Origin: Alphaproteobacteria bacterium | Lineage (GTDB): Bacteria; Pseudomonadota; Alphaproteobacteria; Rs-D84 | Assembly (NCBI GenBank): GCA_017642585.1 | Contig: JAGCOR010000020.1 | Span: 1-64,000 of the forward strand | Direction of reading: 5' to 3' | DNA length: 64,000 bases | In this document: piece after piece, positions 17,152 to 26,325 of the stretch | How positions within the stretch are numbered: position 1 is the first letter of the stretch | Layout: every line of letters starts with the position of its first letter | The notes under the pieces: generated by a model | What the model was told of the DNA's origin: nothing | Database searches by the model: none | The model's input: the letters and a program-made list of their open reading frames with translations, nothing else | Position numbers and translations under genes: made by a program

Positions 17152-20070
17152 TTATTGATACGATATCTTGAATGTATGATGGTTCGTTGGTTTGGGTGAT
17201 ATACCGTCATCACACTGTTCTGTGGTTGATCCATCCTTATACCATCCCCATGCACCATTTATATATTTGCGTCTGCATTGTCTCTGTGAATTATTATTAT
17301 AATACATATATGGTTCGTGGTTAGATATACCCTGTGGGGCAATATAATTGCCATATCTATCTACCAACACGATTACATCACATTGCAGGCTGAATATAGA
17401 TGTTGTTGCATCTGATGTTACATTCAGAGGCAAATGATGGTTCTCGTCCACGGTTGTTAAACAGTATAGCGAATATGAATTAGAGCCGTCCCAGCAATAA
17501 TAATCAGTACTGTTGTTTGTGTTAGTGGTAGAACAAATTCCTTCTTGGATAAGTAGTGCTCTCTGGCCAGGATGGTGAACACAGATGCCATTGTCGACAT
17601 ATGCGGCACCATTATGTTCAGGACAACAGTTTCCGAATTTATCCTTGGCCGCATTACCCAGTGGACAATCATTGGTTATTACAGGTTCGTCGGTTGACAC
17701 ATACAAAATTTGATCTGTTGTTGATATCGTAACGTTATTAGTTGTTGTTATATTATTGGATGTGATAACTTCTTTGCAGGTTCCATTATCATATTTGTAA
17801 TTCACAGGGCAATTATATGAACTGCAACCGTCAATACTGTCTGTTGTACCTGTGTTTGTTGCAAACCAAGATAACAAAGTTGTTCTGTCGGCACTGATAG
17901 GTGTCAAAATTTTATTTTCACTGATAAACCCACCGTTCAGTGATTGAATCAAACTGGTATTGGTTGTAATTGCAGAATTTGGTGCGTTTTCACAATTACC
18001 CCAAATTTGTTCGGCAATATAGCATGCTTTTTTCTCGTCTTCGGACAATTCTGAACATATGTCCGGAACTGTTTGAAAACCAGTGGCATCCATTTCGTAG
18101 ATACTGGTGTAATAATTTTCACGTGTTTCATCGGTTATCTGTTGGTTTATAGCAGCTAAATTACTGGATTGATTGATGCAATCTAATACTTCTTGCCAAC
18201 ATACATTGCGGTTTAATATAGAACGTCTTGGTCTGGATCCAAAATTTTCACATAAACCAAAGTTACCAGAAGTTCCGTTGCATTGTTGTATGATGCAATC
18301 TTTACCAACGGTTGTACATGTTTCAATGATTGTATCATATGATGTTTCTGCAGAGATGCCGTCCATCCCAGATTGCCATTGAGCAGAGCCACCACCAGAT
18401 GCAGCCATTAAACTGACGCAAGATAATTCAATATCTGCACATATTTGATTTACAGTTGTATCTGTTAACACACCAAATGTTGACAGTGCACGTGAATCAA
18501 ATTCACTTAAGTTTTCTTTTGAAGCGGTTTTACATTCTGTTACCAATGTAACACAACTTTGTCTGACTTCTTCTAATTTCTTGTTTTGTGCCAATTTGAT
18601 TTGTGCCAAAGCATCGCTTAAAAATTCAGTCCACACAGTATCCGCGACATCTTGACATTGTTCCATGGCGGGTTGTAAGAACTTTTTCTTAGAATTCAAA
18701 AATGAAACAAATTGTGAATTTTGTGTCATGCTGGCCCATGTTTGATCGCCATAAGGTTCTGTCAACAATGTTGTCATGCCATACAAATTTTCAGATAAAA
18801 ATACAGAGCCATCCGCAGGATTTATGTATTGTCCCGAAATATCCAAACATTTATATAAATCTGTTCCACAAACAGAAGCATCTGATAATTGAGCCAAAAT
18901 CTTTTTCTTGCATGTTAATACATCATCAGAATTTCTTTGTTGATAAGCATTTAACCGTGCCATGTCCAACAAAGCGCCACTTTCGTGAATTTTTTCAATG
19001 GCATTGTTATATTGGGTATTATACGCTTTGGCGACAGTGTTACAATCTTGTTGTATGGCCAATTTATAATTATCTTGGATAATGTTGATTTCATCTTCGG
19101 AACAAACCTCTTTTGCCATTTCCAAACACACTGGTAATACAGCATTGTATAATTCCAATCCAGATTTCGCAGATGTAGATATTCCAGATGTTGAATCAAT
19201 GGTGTCCCATGCGCTGTCGGTGTCCAAAGATAAGGAAACAGGGGATAAACTGTTGCTGATTTTTGAATCAGAAGAATTGTTCAAAGCATCGGTTATTTTC
19301 TTTAACAATTTTTCAGATGAAGATGTATCTGCCTGGGAATATCCTTCTTCACCTTCAGATGCGACTTTGACAACAGCAACATCTTCCTTGTCCATGCCGA
19401 CCAATAACAATCTTTGGTTGAAATCCAACATTTTTGTTTCGGCCGCACTGAGTTGCTTTTTCAAATTGTCAAATTCATGGGTTCTGGACGAACATGCGCA
19501 TCTGCGTAAATTTGTATCTTTTGTGGCACAAAATTCATCCATACAGTCGTAATAAACCGTTTTACATTTTGATATGTCGCGTGATTTAATGTCCGATATT
19601 TTTTCTTCGTTAACTTCGGCGGCACGAACATTACGTGATGAAACAGTTGCGTTGGTAACAGAGCGTCTGGTGCTGGCTTTGACAGGTGTTGTTGACGTGC
19701 CAGATCGAGATAGTGTTACACCACGTGGTGTGGTTGATATATTTCTGGTTTGCTGTTTGTTATTTGAATCAGAAACCTTTGGTCTTTGTTTTACGTTTTT
19801 TCTGTCATTGTTGGTGGTTGCAGACGTTGTCTTTCTGCTTTGTACAGAAGGTGTATTGTTCCTTTGATTTTTTGATACGGAACGGGTGTTTTCTGTCTTT
19901 TTTGAATTTTGTTTTGCAGATGCACGTGAACCCGCAGTAGTGGCAGATACAATATTATTAACAACATCGCGTTTTGATGTGTTGCGAACCGTTTCTGCAC
20001 AGTAAACAGATGTCGTCTGAAATACAGACAAACCAAGGCATACAACGAAAAACGGTATAATCCTTTTCAT
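17152..20070 (-). CDS. Large exported cysteine-rich protein of the C-x6-C family
   Basis: 972 residues: signal peptide (1-24, ending SVYC-AE or nearby), a basic Ser/Thr/Asn/Lys-rich low-complexity region (about 25-155), then a long Cys-rich part. The family signature C-x6-C-x4-C occurs at C169/176/181, and further C-x6-C pairs recur (CGTDLYKC, CVTLVTEC, CADIELSC, CTTVGKDCIIQQC, CWQEVLDC). The C-terminal third has short CxxxC and CC elements around Asn/Thr-rich segments. AAGGA abuts the ATG with no spacer, so the start is somewhat uncertain. Probably surface or periplasmic; unknown function. It is the largest of the family here. Confidence 0.82.
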   Translation of the reverse strand: MKRIIPFFVVCLGLSVFQTTSVYCAETVRNTSKRDVVNNIVSATTAGSRASAKQNSKKTENTRSVSKNQRNNTPSVQSRKTTSATTNNDRKNVKQRPKVSDSNNKQQTRNISTTPRGVTLSRSGTSTTPVKASTRRSVTNATVSSRNVRAAEVNEEKISDIKSRDISKCKTVYYDCMDEFCATKDTNLRRCACSSRTHEFDNLKKQLSAAETKMLDFNQRLLLVGMDKEDVAVVKVASEGEEGYSQADTSSSEKLLKKITDALNNSSDSKISNSLSPVSLSLDTDSAWDTIDSTSGISTSAKSGLELYNAVLPVCLEMAKEVCSEDEINIIQDNYKLAIQQDCNTVAKAYNTQYNNAIEKIHESGALLDMARLNAYQQRNSDDVLTCKKKILAQLSDASVCGTDLYKCLDISGQYINPADGSVFLSENLYGMTTLLTEPYGDQTWASMTQNSQFVSFLNSKKKFLQPAMEQCQDVADTVWTEFLSDALAQIKLAQNKKLEEVRQSCVTLVTECKTASKENLSEFDSRALSTFGVLTDTTVNQICADIELSCVSLMAASGGGSAQWQSGMDGISAETSYDTIIETCTTVGKDCIIQQCNGTSGNFGLCENFGSRPRRSILNRNVCWQEVLDCINQSSNLAAINQQITDETRENYYTSIYEMDATGFQTVPDICSELSEDEKKACYIAEQIWGNCENAPNSAITTNTSLIQSLNGGFISENKILTPISADRTTLLSWFATNTGTTDSIDGCSSYNCPVNYKYDNGTCKEVITSNNITTTNNVTISTTDQILYVSTDEPVITNDCPLGNAAKDKFGNCCPEHNGAAYVDNGICVHHPGQRALLIQEGICSTTNTNNSTDYYCWDGSNSYSLYCLTTVDENHHLPLNVTSDATTSIFSLQCDVIVLVDRYGNYIAPQGISNHEPYMYYNNNSQRQCRRKYINGAWGWYKDGSTTEQCDDGISPKPTNHHTFKISYQ

Positions 20071-20157
20071 TCCTTAGATTCATGTTAGCAAATTTATAAT
20101 TTTTTGGGCAAGCACAAAATTAAAAATTTTTGTGTTTTTTACGAATAAAAAATGTAT

Positions 20158-20242
20158 TGGTGTGGACGGGGGGAATTGAACCCCCAAGGATTGCTCCACA
20201 GCATCCTTAGTGCTGCGCGTCTACCAATTTCGCCACGCCCAC
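20158..20242 (-). tRNA. tRNA-Leu (anticodon AAG)
   Basis: A complete class II cloverleaf with a 7-bp acceptor stem (one G-U), a D arm, and an anticodon stem CAGCA/TGCTG around loop CTAAGGA. That gives U33, anticodon AAG and G37. There is a long variable arm (GGA GCAA TCC), T stem GGGGG/CCCCC, discriminator A and an encoded CCA. The adenosine at position 34 is unusual for a bacterial Leu tRNA; GAG is expected for CUY codons. Confidence 0.93.
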
Positions 20243-20332
20243 ATATTTTTTTTGAACCTTATTACAAAAGTATTTTTTTTTCAACTGTTTTTATGATATA
20301 ATATACCCAGAAAGGAAGACAAAGGTTTTATC

Positions 20333-21814
20333 ATGATGAAAAAATATTTTGCTTTTTTAGGTGCTTGTTTAGTGGCTGTGTTGCCTGAATTTGCTGGTGC
20401 TGCGGGAACTTACTATAACAATAATCTGTATCAACAGCGTTATGGTAATACTGGTAATTATGCATCCAGTCGTGGTTATGGCTATGCGTCTACGTATGGT
20501 CAAAACACAACTACAACTACGACCAGAACGGTGAAGAAAACCAAAAAGACAAAAACTGCAACCAGAAAATCAAGTTCTGAAAAACAGGGATTTGTGTTGG
20601 ATGCTGGTTTTGAACATCAACTGGCCAGTTGGAAGTTCGATATGAACAGCGCAAAATCAAAATTACATTATGATAATTTGATGTGGAATGTTATTGGTGC
20701 CGAAGGAACTTATTATTTCGGGGACAGCACTCCTATGCAAATCAAAGTTGGTGGTCGTTATGGTGTGCAATATGATGAATCTCCAATGGTTGATGACGAT
20801 ATTTCCCAGGGGGGGTATGGTATTATGAGCTGGACAGATGAAAGCGGTAATGTCATAGGAACTCAATCTGGTCATGCGTTGTCTGTTGGAACCAGTAAAG
20901 GTGGCAGTCAATTTGGTTTTAATGCGGCATTTGGATTGACTGATTTCTTTACTGCGGGTCGTGTTAAATTTACACCATCTGTTGGGTACAGATATTTGAA
21001 ATATAAATTAACAACAAAACAAAATTATGGGGTCGCAGTTGATATATTTGATTCCACAGATGCACATCCATATGTAACATGTATTTCCGGATATTTGGGC
21101 GAAATACAATGTGATCCGTTCTTACTGTTTTATTCTACGACTGGGCAAATTACTATCACAGGTCGTGTAATTGATGAAGATGGTAATTTATCCGATGTTA
21201 TCCAGGCGCCTGGTATTGCAGGGTTTACTGTTGCTGGGGTTAATACTGGTGGAACATATTATTATGAACAATCTGGAACCAGCCACGAATATGAAACAAC
21301 ATGGGCGGGTCCATATATCGCATTGGATGCTGAATATGAAATTGACAGTATGAATTCGGTTACTGCAGGTATCGAATTAGGATTACCTATATACACAGCA
21401 GAGGGTAACCAACCATATCGCTATGATTGGGAACATCCAAAAAGTGTTGAAGATAAATCAACTTTGGGTGATGCAATCCATTTTGGGGTAAATGCGAATT
21501 GGATAACAGACATTTCTGATTCTATGTCATTGACAATTGGGTTTACATATGATTATTATTCTGTATCAAAGGCAACAGCGAATACTTATTTGAACAGTAC
21601 ATACTATTTGAATTTGTATCATGCCTATGAAGATGCATATACCGAAGGTATGAATAATGGTACTTTGACTGAATATCAACAAAGCGTCTTGGAAGAAGAG
21701 ATGGCTGCAATCGAAGGTTATGAATCTGACGGTTGGAAGTTGAAAACAGACAAAGAAATCAATTCTGTATACAGATCTATGGGTATACGCGTTGGTGTAA
21801 ACGTTAAGTTTTAA
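20333..21814 (+). CDS. Outer-membrane beta-barrel protein with basic linker
   Basis: 493 residues: signal peptide (about 1-23, ending FAGA), a Tyr/Asn/Gly-rich segment, a Thr tract followed by a Lys/Thr/Arg-rich stretch (about 63-83), then about 400 residues of alternating strands ending in VGVNVKF. A terminal Phe and Gly/aromatic girdles point to an outer-membrane barrel. AAAGG precedes tandem ATGs at 20333 and 20336. It is first in a three-gene envelope cluster with the genes at 21826 and 22466. The family was not recognised. Confidence 0.75.
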   Translation: MMKKYFAFLGACLVAVLPEFAGAAGTYYNNNLYQQRYGNTGNYASSRGYGYASTYGQNTTTTTTRTVKKTKKTKTATRKSSSEKQGFVLDAGFEHQLASWKFDMNSAKSKLHYDNLMWNVIGAEGTYYFGDSTPMQIKVGGRYGVQYDESPMVDDDISQGGYGIMSWTDESGNVIGTQSGHALSVGTSKGGSQFGFNAAFGLTDFFTAGRVKFTPSVGYRYLKYKLTTKQNYGVAVDIFDSTDAHPYVTCISGYLGEIQCDPFLLFYSTTGQITITGRVIDEDGNLSDVIQAPGIAGFTVAGVNTGGTYYYEQSGTSHEYETTWAGPYIALDAEYEIDSMNSVTAGIELGLPIYTAEGNQPYRYDWEHPKSVEDKSTLGDAIHFGVNANWITDISDSMSLTIGFTYDYYSVSKATANTYLNSTYYLNLYHAYEDAYTEGMNNGTLTEYQQSVLEEEMAAIEGYESDGWKLKTDKEINSVYRSMGIRVGVNVKF

Positions 21815-21825
21815 GGTATAAAAGC

Positions 21826-22446
21826 GTGAGGTTTAATTTAAAAACATTATTTGTTTTAAGTTGTTTTGCTTGTTTATTGCCCTTTGTTGCCAGTGCAGTT
21901 GATTTATCTGCTGTGGTCACTGTGAATCAAACCAGTGATACGGCAACAAAAGCAAAAAGCGAAGCAATTAATGATGCCAGACGCCAGGTTTTATTCAAAG
22001 TTTTATCAAAATATGCAGATCCAGATGCGTTAACTGAATCGCTGAAAAATACATCTGATGATGATTTGGTTAATTTTATTGTATCGACCAGTGTTGCAAA
22101 TGAACATATATCATCAACGGGCTATTCTGCAAACATCACTATGGACATAGATGGCGGTGCGGTTAAACAATGGTTGGGACAAAATAATGTTCAAAATTGG
22201 ATACCAAATACCGAAGTCGCTGAAAAATTTTCCATGTATATATCGTTGTCTAATGGGCTGAATGATTGGGCCGAATTAAAAAGAATTGCGCGTGAAATGA
22301 AAACAGAAATAGAAACTGTGGTTATGTCTGGTAATCAGATTTTGGCAAAAATGCCATTAAACCAAAGATCGAAATTTACTGTTTTGGTTCGCAGTGCGGG
22401 TTGGAAATATTCAGACAATGACGGTATTTTACACATTTGGAAATAA
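21826..22446 (+). CDS. Exported protein, DUF2066-like
   Basis: 206 residues starting at a GTG 11 nt after the preceding stop; TAAGGTA lies upstream. Signal peptide about 1-23 (ending VASA). The following stretch VVTVNQTSDTATKAKSEAI and ARRQVLFKVLSKYADPDAL resembles exported proteins whose N-terminal domain has a conserved AR-x-x-al-x-x-vl helix (DUF2066-type); this is a weak resemblance. Probably periplasmic, working with the flanking barrel proteins. Confidence 0.65.
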   Translation: MRFNLKTLFVLSCFACLLPFVASAVDLSAVVTVNQTSDTATKAKSEAINDARRQVLFKVLSKYADPDALTESLKNTSDDDLVNFIVSTSVANEHISSTGYSANITMDIDGGAVKQWLGQNNVQNWIPNTEVAEKFSMYISLSNGLNDWAELKRIAREMKTEIETVVMSGNQILAKMPLNQRSKFTVLVRSAGWKYSDNDGILHIWK

Positions 22447-22465
22447 AAATTAAGGCAGGAAAAAC

Positions 22466-23323
22466 ATGAAAAGGTTGTTTTGTTTGTTTATGTTATTGCC
22501 AATGATAGCGATGGCAGAAGAATCCCCGAAAGATGATAAATTTAATTTGAACATCAGAAGAATAGGGCTGGATTGGACCAAAACCACAATCGGTAATGCC
22601 GGGGAATATCAAAATTCTACGGTTGCAGCGTTGAAAGCGACCAATCAAGAAAATGTCAAAGGTGTGTTAGATGTCTCTTTGGAATATGGTTTTGACAGAT
22701 TCAAATGGGATAATTCTGTGTTTATGGAATATGGTAAACAGACCATCAAACCGTATAACGAACCCAGTACCGTTGACGAAAGCGCGGATAAAATATTGTT
22801 GTCTTCGGATTTAGCATATGCATGTTGGGATTTTGATTCCTTTAAATTGGGCCCAATTATGAGAGCACAATACGAAACAGAATTTGCCGGTGACCCACGA
22901 AACAGAGTTGTCCGTCCAAATGCCGGTTTTTCGTTGTTTGACCATGATATTATAAAAAGTTTATATATTGTGGGTGTGTACGAATATGATTTTACTTATT
23001 CAGACAACAAAGTTAATAAATCTGCATACGAAACAGGTTGGCGTATTGAATATCAAATCAGAGATGGTGTAAAATTCTCGTCTGATGGATATTACAGAAA
23101 ATACCTGTCATTTTCTGCATATGAAGGCGAAGATTTAAAGAACGATTTTTATGCGGTCGCCCGTTTGGATACTAATATCTGGGGCGATTTGACTATGGGA
23201 CCATACATAAAATACAGAAGGGCGCATTCACGTCAGGCCGAACATTGTGGTTCTAATACTTCTATCGGTGTATCGTTCAGTTATATACACAATTTCGATT
23301 TGTTGTATAAAAAATCTGAATAA
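22466..23323 (+). CDS. Putative outer-membrane barrel protein
   Basis: 285 residues with a short signal peptide (1-17, ending AMAEE) and regularly alternating aromatic/polar strands (for example YGFDRFKWDNSVFMEYG and YIVGVYEYDFTYSD). It lacks the classic terminal Phe, ending DLLYKKSE. GCAGGA precedes the start. Third gene of the cluster, 19 nt after the previous one. No specific family assigned. Confidence 0.65.
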   Translation: MKRLFCLFMLLPMIAMAEESPKDDKFNLNIRRIGLDWTKTTIGNAGEYQNSTVAALKATNQENVKGVLDVSLEYGFDRFKWDNSVFMEYGKQTIKPYNEPSTVDESADKILLSSDLAYACWDFDSFKLGPIMRAQYETEFAGDPRNRVVRPNAGFSLFDHDIIKSLYIVGVYEYDFTYSDNKVNKSAYETGWRIEYQIRDGVKFSSDGYYRKYLSFSAYEGEDLKNDFYAVARLDTNIWGDLTMGPYIKYRRAHSRQAEHCGSNTSIGVSFSYIHNFDLLYKKSE

Positions 23324-23441
23324 TCTGCGAAATACCCCCGTGGGCAGGGCAGGTGATTTCTTGAAAAAAACAAGTTTCAATCAAGCATTGGGCGATGTCA
23401 GTATTTTTGAAAGAGTCAGGTAAATTTTTTTTAATTTTTTC

Positions 23442-23470
23442 TTGATTTTGTGGGAAATATTGTTTAATAT
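23442..23470 (+). promoter_or_regulatory. rpsB promoter
   Basis: TTGATT at 23442 and TAATAT at 23465 with a 17-nt spacer, about 115 nt upstream of the rpsB start; the leader begins near 23477. Confidence 0.55.
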
Positions 23471-23475
23471 GGTGG

Positions 23476-23583
23476 CACGCACCTTGGTGCGAAGAACACA
23501 GGCAGTGGATATAATTTCTGTCCAGAACATCTGGTTTTTTACATCTACTGACCGAGGATAACAACAGAAAAAAGGATAAAATC
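23476..23583 (+). promoter_or_regulatory. rpsB leader with two hairpins, candidate S2 autoregulatory/attenuator element
   Basis: A roughly 105-nt untranslated leader. It starts with the hairpin CGCAC-CTTG-GTGCG (23478-23491). Farther on, CCAGA-ACA-TCTGG (23522-23534) is followed directly by T6, which looks like a weak attenuator, and then an AAAAGGA ribosome site. Ribosomal protein S2 is known to repress its own operon in other proteobacteria. Assigning that role here is inference. Confidence 0.4.
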
Positions 23584-24435
23584 ATGGCATTGCCAACTTT
23601 TACTATGAAACAATTGATGGAAGCGGGTGTTCATTTTGGACATCATACACGTCGCTGGAATCCATTGATGACACCATATGTTTATGGCGTTAAAGATAAA
23701 ATTCATATTATCAATTTGAATAAAACTGCACCTTTGTTGCATCGCTCTTTGGTTGCTTTGGAAGCAATCGCAGCAGCTGGTGGAAAAATCTTGTTTGTTG
23801 CTACTAAACATCAAGCAAAAGATATCGTCAAAGATGCTGCTGAACGTTGTGGTCAATTTTATGTAAACAATCGCTGGTTGGGCGGTATGTTGACAAACTG
23901 GACAACGGTTTCACAAAGTATCCGTCGTTTGAAAAAGATGGAAAATGATATTGCTAATGCTGACAAATTGGGTTTAACCAAGAAAGAAGTCGGTGTTATG
24001 ACCAAAGAAGTTGCTAAATTGCGTGAAATTTTCGGTGGTATTTTGGAAATGCACGGAATTCCACAGGCAATGATTGTTATCGATGTGCCACGTGAATTGA
24101 ATGCTGTTCATGAAGCAAAGAATTTGGACATCCCAACAATCGCTATTTGTGATACAAACGCAAACCCAGAATTAGTCGATTACCCAGTTCCAGGAAACGA
24201 TGACGCATCACGTGCAACACAATTGTATTGCGATTTGTTCGTAGATGCTATCTTGTCTGGTATTGAAAAAAGATTGGGTGGCGCTGCCGGTAAAAAGGTT
24301 GAATCTGATAATGCAGAAGCAGCCGCTGAAGAATACGAACACGACATCAAAGTGAAAGAAGCAAAACAAAAATCAAAAACTTCTGAAGCTCGCGAAGTTC
24401 GTCGCAGCAAATTGGCAGACAAAGCAGACAAATAG
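23584..24435 (+). CDS. rpsB: Ribosomal protein S2
   Basis: 283 residues. Typical blocks are MKQLMEAGVHFGHHTRRWNP, YGVKDKIHIINL, FVATKHQAKD, NNRWLGGMLTNW and PTIAICDTNANPELVDYPVPGNDDA. A charged C-terminal extension (about 240-283, Glu/Lys/Ala-rich) exceeds the minimal S2. It is part of the 30S subunit head. AAAAGGA precedes the start. The usual rpsB-tsf pairing is interrupted by one small unknown gene. Confidence 0.98.
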   Translation: MALPTFTMKQLMEAGVHFGHHTRRWNPLMTPYVYGVKDKIHIINLNKTAPLLHRSLVALEAIAAAGGKILFVATKHQAKDIVKDAAERCGQFYVNNRWLGGMLTNWTTVSQSIRRLKKMENDIANADKLGLTKKEVGVMTKEVAKLREIFGGILEMHGIPQAMIVIDVPRELNAVHEAKNLDIPTIAICDTNANPELVDYPVPGNDDASRATQLYCDLFVDAILSGIEKRLGGAAGKKVESDNAEAAAEEYEHDIKVKEAKQKSKTSEAREVRRSKLADKADK

Positions 24436-24456
24436 TTATTTCAAAAAGGTAATTTT

Positions 24457-24813
24457 ATGAACGTACAACATGAATTAAATGTAGTTCAAGATAAAGAAAT
24501 GATTCCTTTTTTGGAATATAACCAATATGCCAAAGATGTAGCCACTATCCAAACAAAAAACGGCAAAAAACATAAGGTGAAATTTGTTGAAGTTGGAACA
24601 ATGCACCATTATGGAATTATGACTGTATTCGATTGTTTGGGTGAAGACGGTAAAATATACGGTTCAATTGCCATAAGCCCAAGAAAGAAAATTATTGGGC
24701 CTGTGGTGAACGCCGTCAGTCCAAAAAATATACAATGGGACAGACATTCTTTGGCGCGTGTTCGTTTGATGAATATTATTGATACTTTGATGAACGAACA
24801 ACAAAAACATTAA
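24457..24813 (+). CDS. Unknown small protein between rpsB and tsf
   Basis: 118 residues, AAAAAGG before the start, 21 nt after rpsB and 17 nt before tsf, so translation is expected within the same operon. The product is basic, with a probable small beta-rich domain (KNGKKHKVKFVEVGTM, GIMTVFDCLGEDGKIYGSIA) and a C-terminal helix. No signal peptide and no recognised family. Position suggests an RNA- or ribosome-related role, but that is only inference. Confidence 0.75.
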   Translation: MNVQHELNVVQDKEMIPFLEYNQYAKDVATIQTKNGKKHKVKFVEVGTMHHYGIMTVFDCLGEDGKIYGSIAISPRKKIIGPVVNAVSPKNIQWDRHSLARVRLMNIIDTLMNEQQKH

Positions 24814-24830
24814 ACAAATGGGAGATAAAA

Positions 24831-25700
24831 ATGGCAGAAGTAACAGCAAAATTAGTCCAAGAATTGCGTGAAAAAACATCCGCAGGTATGATGGACTGTA
24901 AAAAAGCATTGGTCGAAAACAACGGTGATATCGAAGCTGCAGCTGATTGGTTGCGCCAAAAAGGTATCGTCAAAGCCGCTTCCAAGGCCGGTCGTGTCGC
25001 TGCATCTGGTTTGGTAACTGTTGTAAAATGCGACAAAATGGGCTGCGTTGTTGAATTGAACGCAGAAACAGATTTCGTTGCCAAGAACGACAAATTCCAA
25101 GCATTAGTTGCAAATGTTGCAAACAAAGCAATGGAATTGGCTGGTGATTTCGATGCAACTTTGAATGCAGTGAAAGATGATATTGCTGCAACAATTTCTA
25201 CAATTGGTGAAAATATGAGTTTACGTCGTATCGCCAAAGTTGATGGTGATCACATTTACACATATGTTCACAATGCTTTGGTCCCAGGTATGGGTCAAAT
25301 CGGTGTGGCAGTTGCTATCAATGGTGATGATCCACGTATCGACGAAATTGGTAACAAAATTGCAATGCATGTCGCTGCAAACAAACCTGAATTTATGACA
25401 ATCGCAGATGTTGATCCAAAAGCAGTTGAACGTGAAAAGAAAGTGTTCATTGAATCTGGCGCAACAGCTGGCAAACCTGAAAACATCGTTGAAAAGATGG
25501 TTGAAGGTCGTATTAAAAAATACTATGGCGAATCCGTATTGGAAGAACAACCTTTCGTTATGGATCCATCAAAAACTGTGAAAGAAGTTATCGCAGAACA
25601 TGGTGGTAAATTGGCCGGTTACGCGTATTATGTATTGGGTGAAGGCATCCAAAAACGCGAAGACAATTTGGCCGATGAAGTTGCCAAAATGTTGCAATAA
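24831..25700 (+). CDS. tsf: Elongation factor Ts
   Basis: 289 residues. The N-terminal UBA-like domain shows LVQELREKTSAGMMDCKKAL and GDIEAAADWLRQKG. The core contains ELNAETDFVAKNDKFQ, whose TDFVAKN motif contacts EF-Tu. EF-Ts regenerates EF-Tu-GTP. GGGAG precedes the ATG. It is followed by a terminator-like hairpin. Confidence 0.98.
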   Translation: MAEVTAKLVQELREKTSAGMMDCKKALVENNGDIEAAADWLRQKGIVKAASKAGRVAASGLVTVVKCDKMGCVVELNAETDFVAKNDKFQALVANVANKAMELAGDFDATLNAVKDDIAATISTIGENMSLRRIAKVDGDHIYTYVHNALVPGMGQIGVAVAINGDDPRIDEIGNKIAMHVAANKPEFMTIADVDPKAVEREKKVFIESGATAGKPENIVEKMVEGRIKKYYGESVLEEQPFVMDPSKTVKEVIAEHGGKLAGYAYYVLGEGIQKREDNLADEVAKMLQ

Positions 25701-25726
25701 AATTTATTGTAATAATATGTTTTTGT

Positions 25727-25780
25727 TTCGGGATTGGTTGTCAGAAAGAAAAAATCTGCCGATTAATCCCGAATTTTTTT
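25727..25780 (+). terminator. Long-loop terminator after tsf
   Basis: Nine perfect pairs, TTCGGGATT (25727-25735) with AATCCCGAA (25765-25773), enclose a 29-nt loop and are followed by seven T. A 24-codon ORF with an ATG overlaps it but is probably fortuitous. The hairpin could also act as an attenuator for the next gene. Confidence 0.6.
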
Positions 25781-25798
25781 ATCAAAAGGGGTAGACGC

Positions 25799-26266
25799 AT
25801 GGAATCATACAAAATTAAAAATATAGTTTGTGATGATTTTGGCTGTTCTGTTGTTATTGGCAAACAAAGTAAAAAATGCTTTAAGTTAGGTGATGCAACG
25901 GTTAAAGGAAAAATGTCTGTTTCCAAAACTATTGATTTGCCTGCAAAAGCAGAACCAAATTTAAAGGTCGGCCAAAAAATAGTCGCTTTACAGGATAAAT
26001 ATTTTGGAATTGAAGATTATGTGTATTTGTACAATGGTGGTGTCAGTTTTAATATGAAACCTGCCTCTTATGATAAATATTCATGCAAATGCTATATTGA
26101 AAATTTACCAAATTTGTTCAAAGACGGAAAATTGGACAGAATGAGATTCAAAATGGTAATGGTGCGCGAATGTTTGCGTCGCGGGTTGGTACCTTCTGTT
26201 GTTGCGTGGCGCAATTTGCGTAATGTATTTTTATGGGATACTTATTCGCCATTGGTACGGGAATAA
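25799..26266 (+). CDS. Unknown 155-residue protein
   Basis: AAAAGGGG lies upstream of the ATG. There are four Cys in the first 70 residues or so of scattered spacing, a basic middle, and a helix RMRFKMVMVRECLRRGLVPS near the end. No signal peptide or membrane segment. It follows tsf after the long-loop hairpin, where pyrH would often be found in proteobacteria. Family not recognised. Confidence 0.7.
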   Translation: MESYKIKNIVCDDFGCSVVIGKQSKKCFKLGDATVKGKMSVSKTIDLPAKAEPNLKVGQKIVALQDKYFGIEDYVYLYNGGVSFNMKPASYDKYSCKCYIENLPNLFKDGKLDRMRFKMVMVRECLRRGLVPSVVAWRNLRNVFLWDTYSPLVRE

Positions 26267-26325
26267 TTTGCAAATTTTGGTTAAATTTGCTATCATATAC
26301 GAAAGAGAAAATAAAGGTTATATAA

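Noticed and set aside
25720-25797. 24-codon ORF after tsf
   Set aside because: It coincides with the 9-bp terminator stem and its T run; coding is unlikely.
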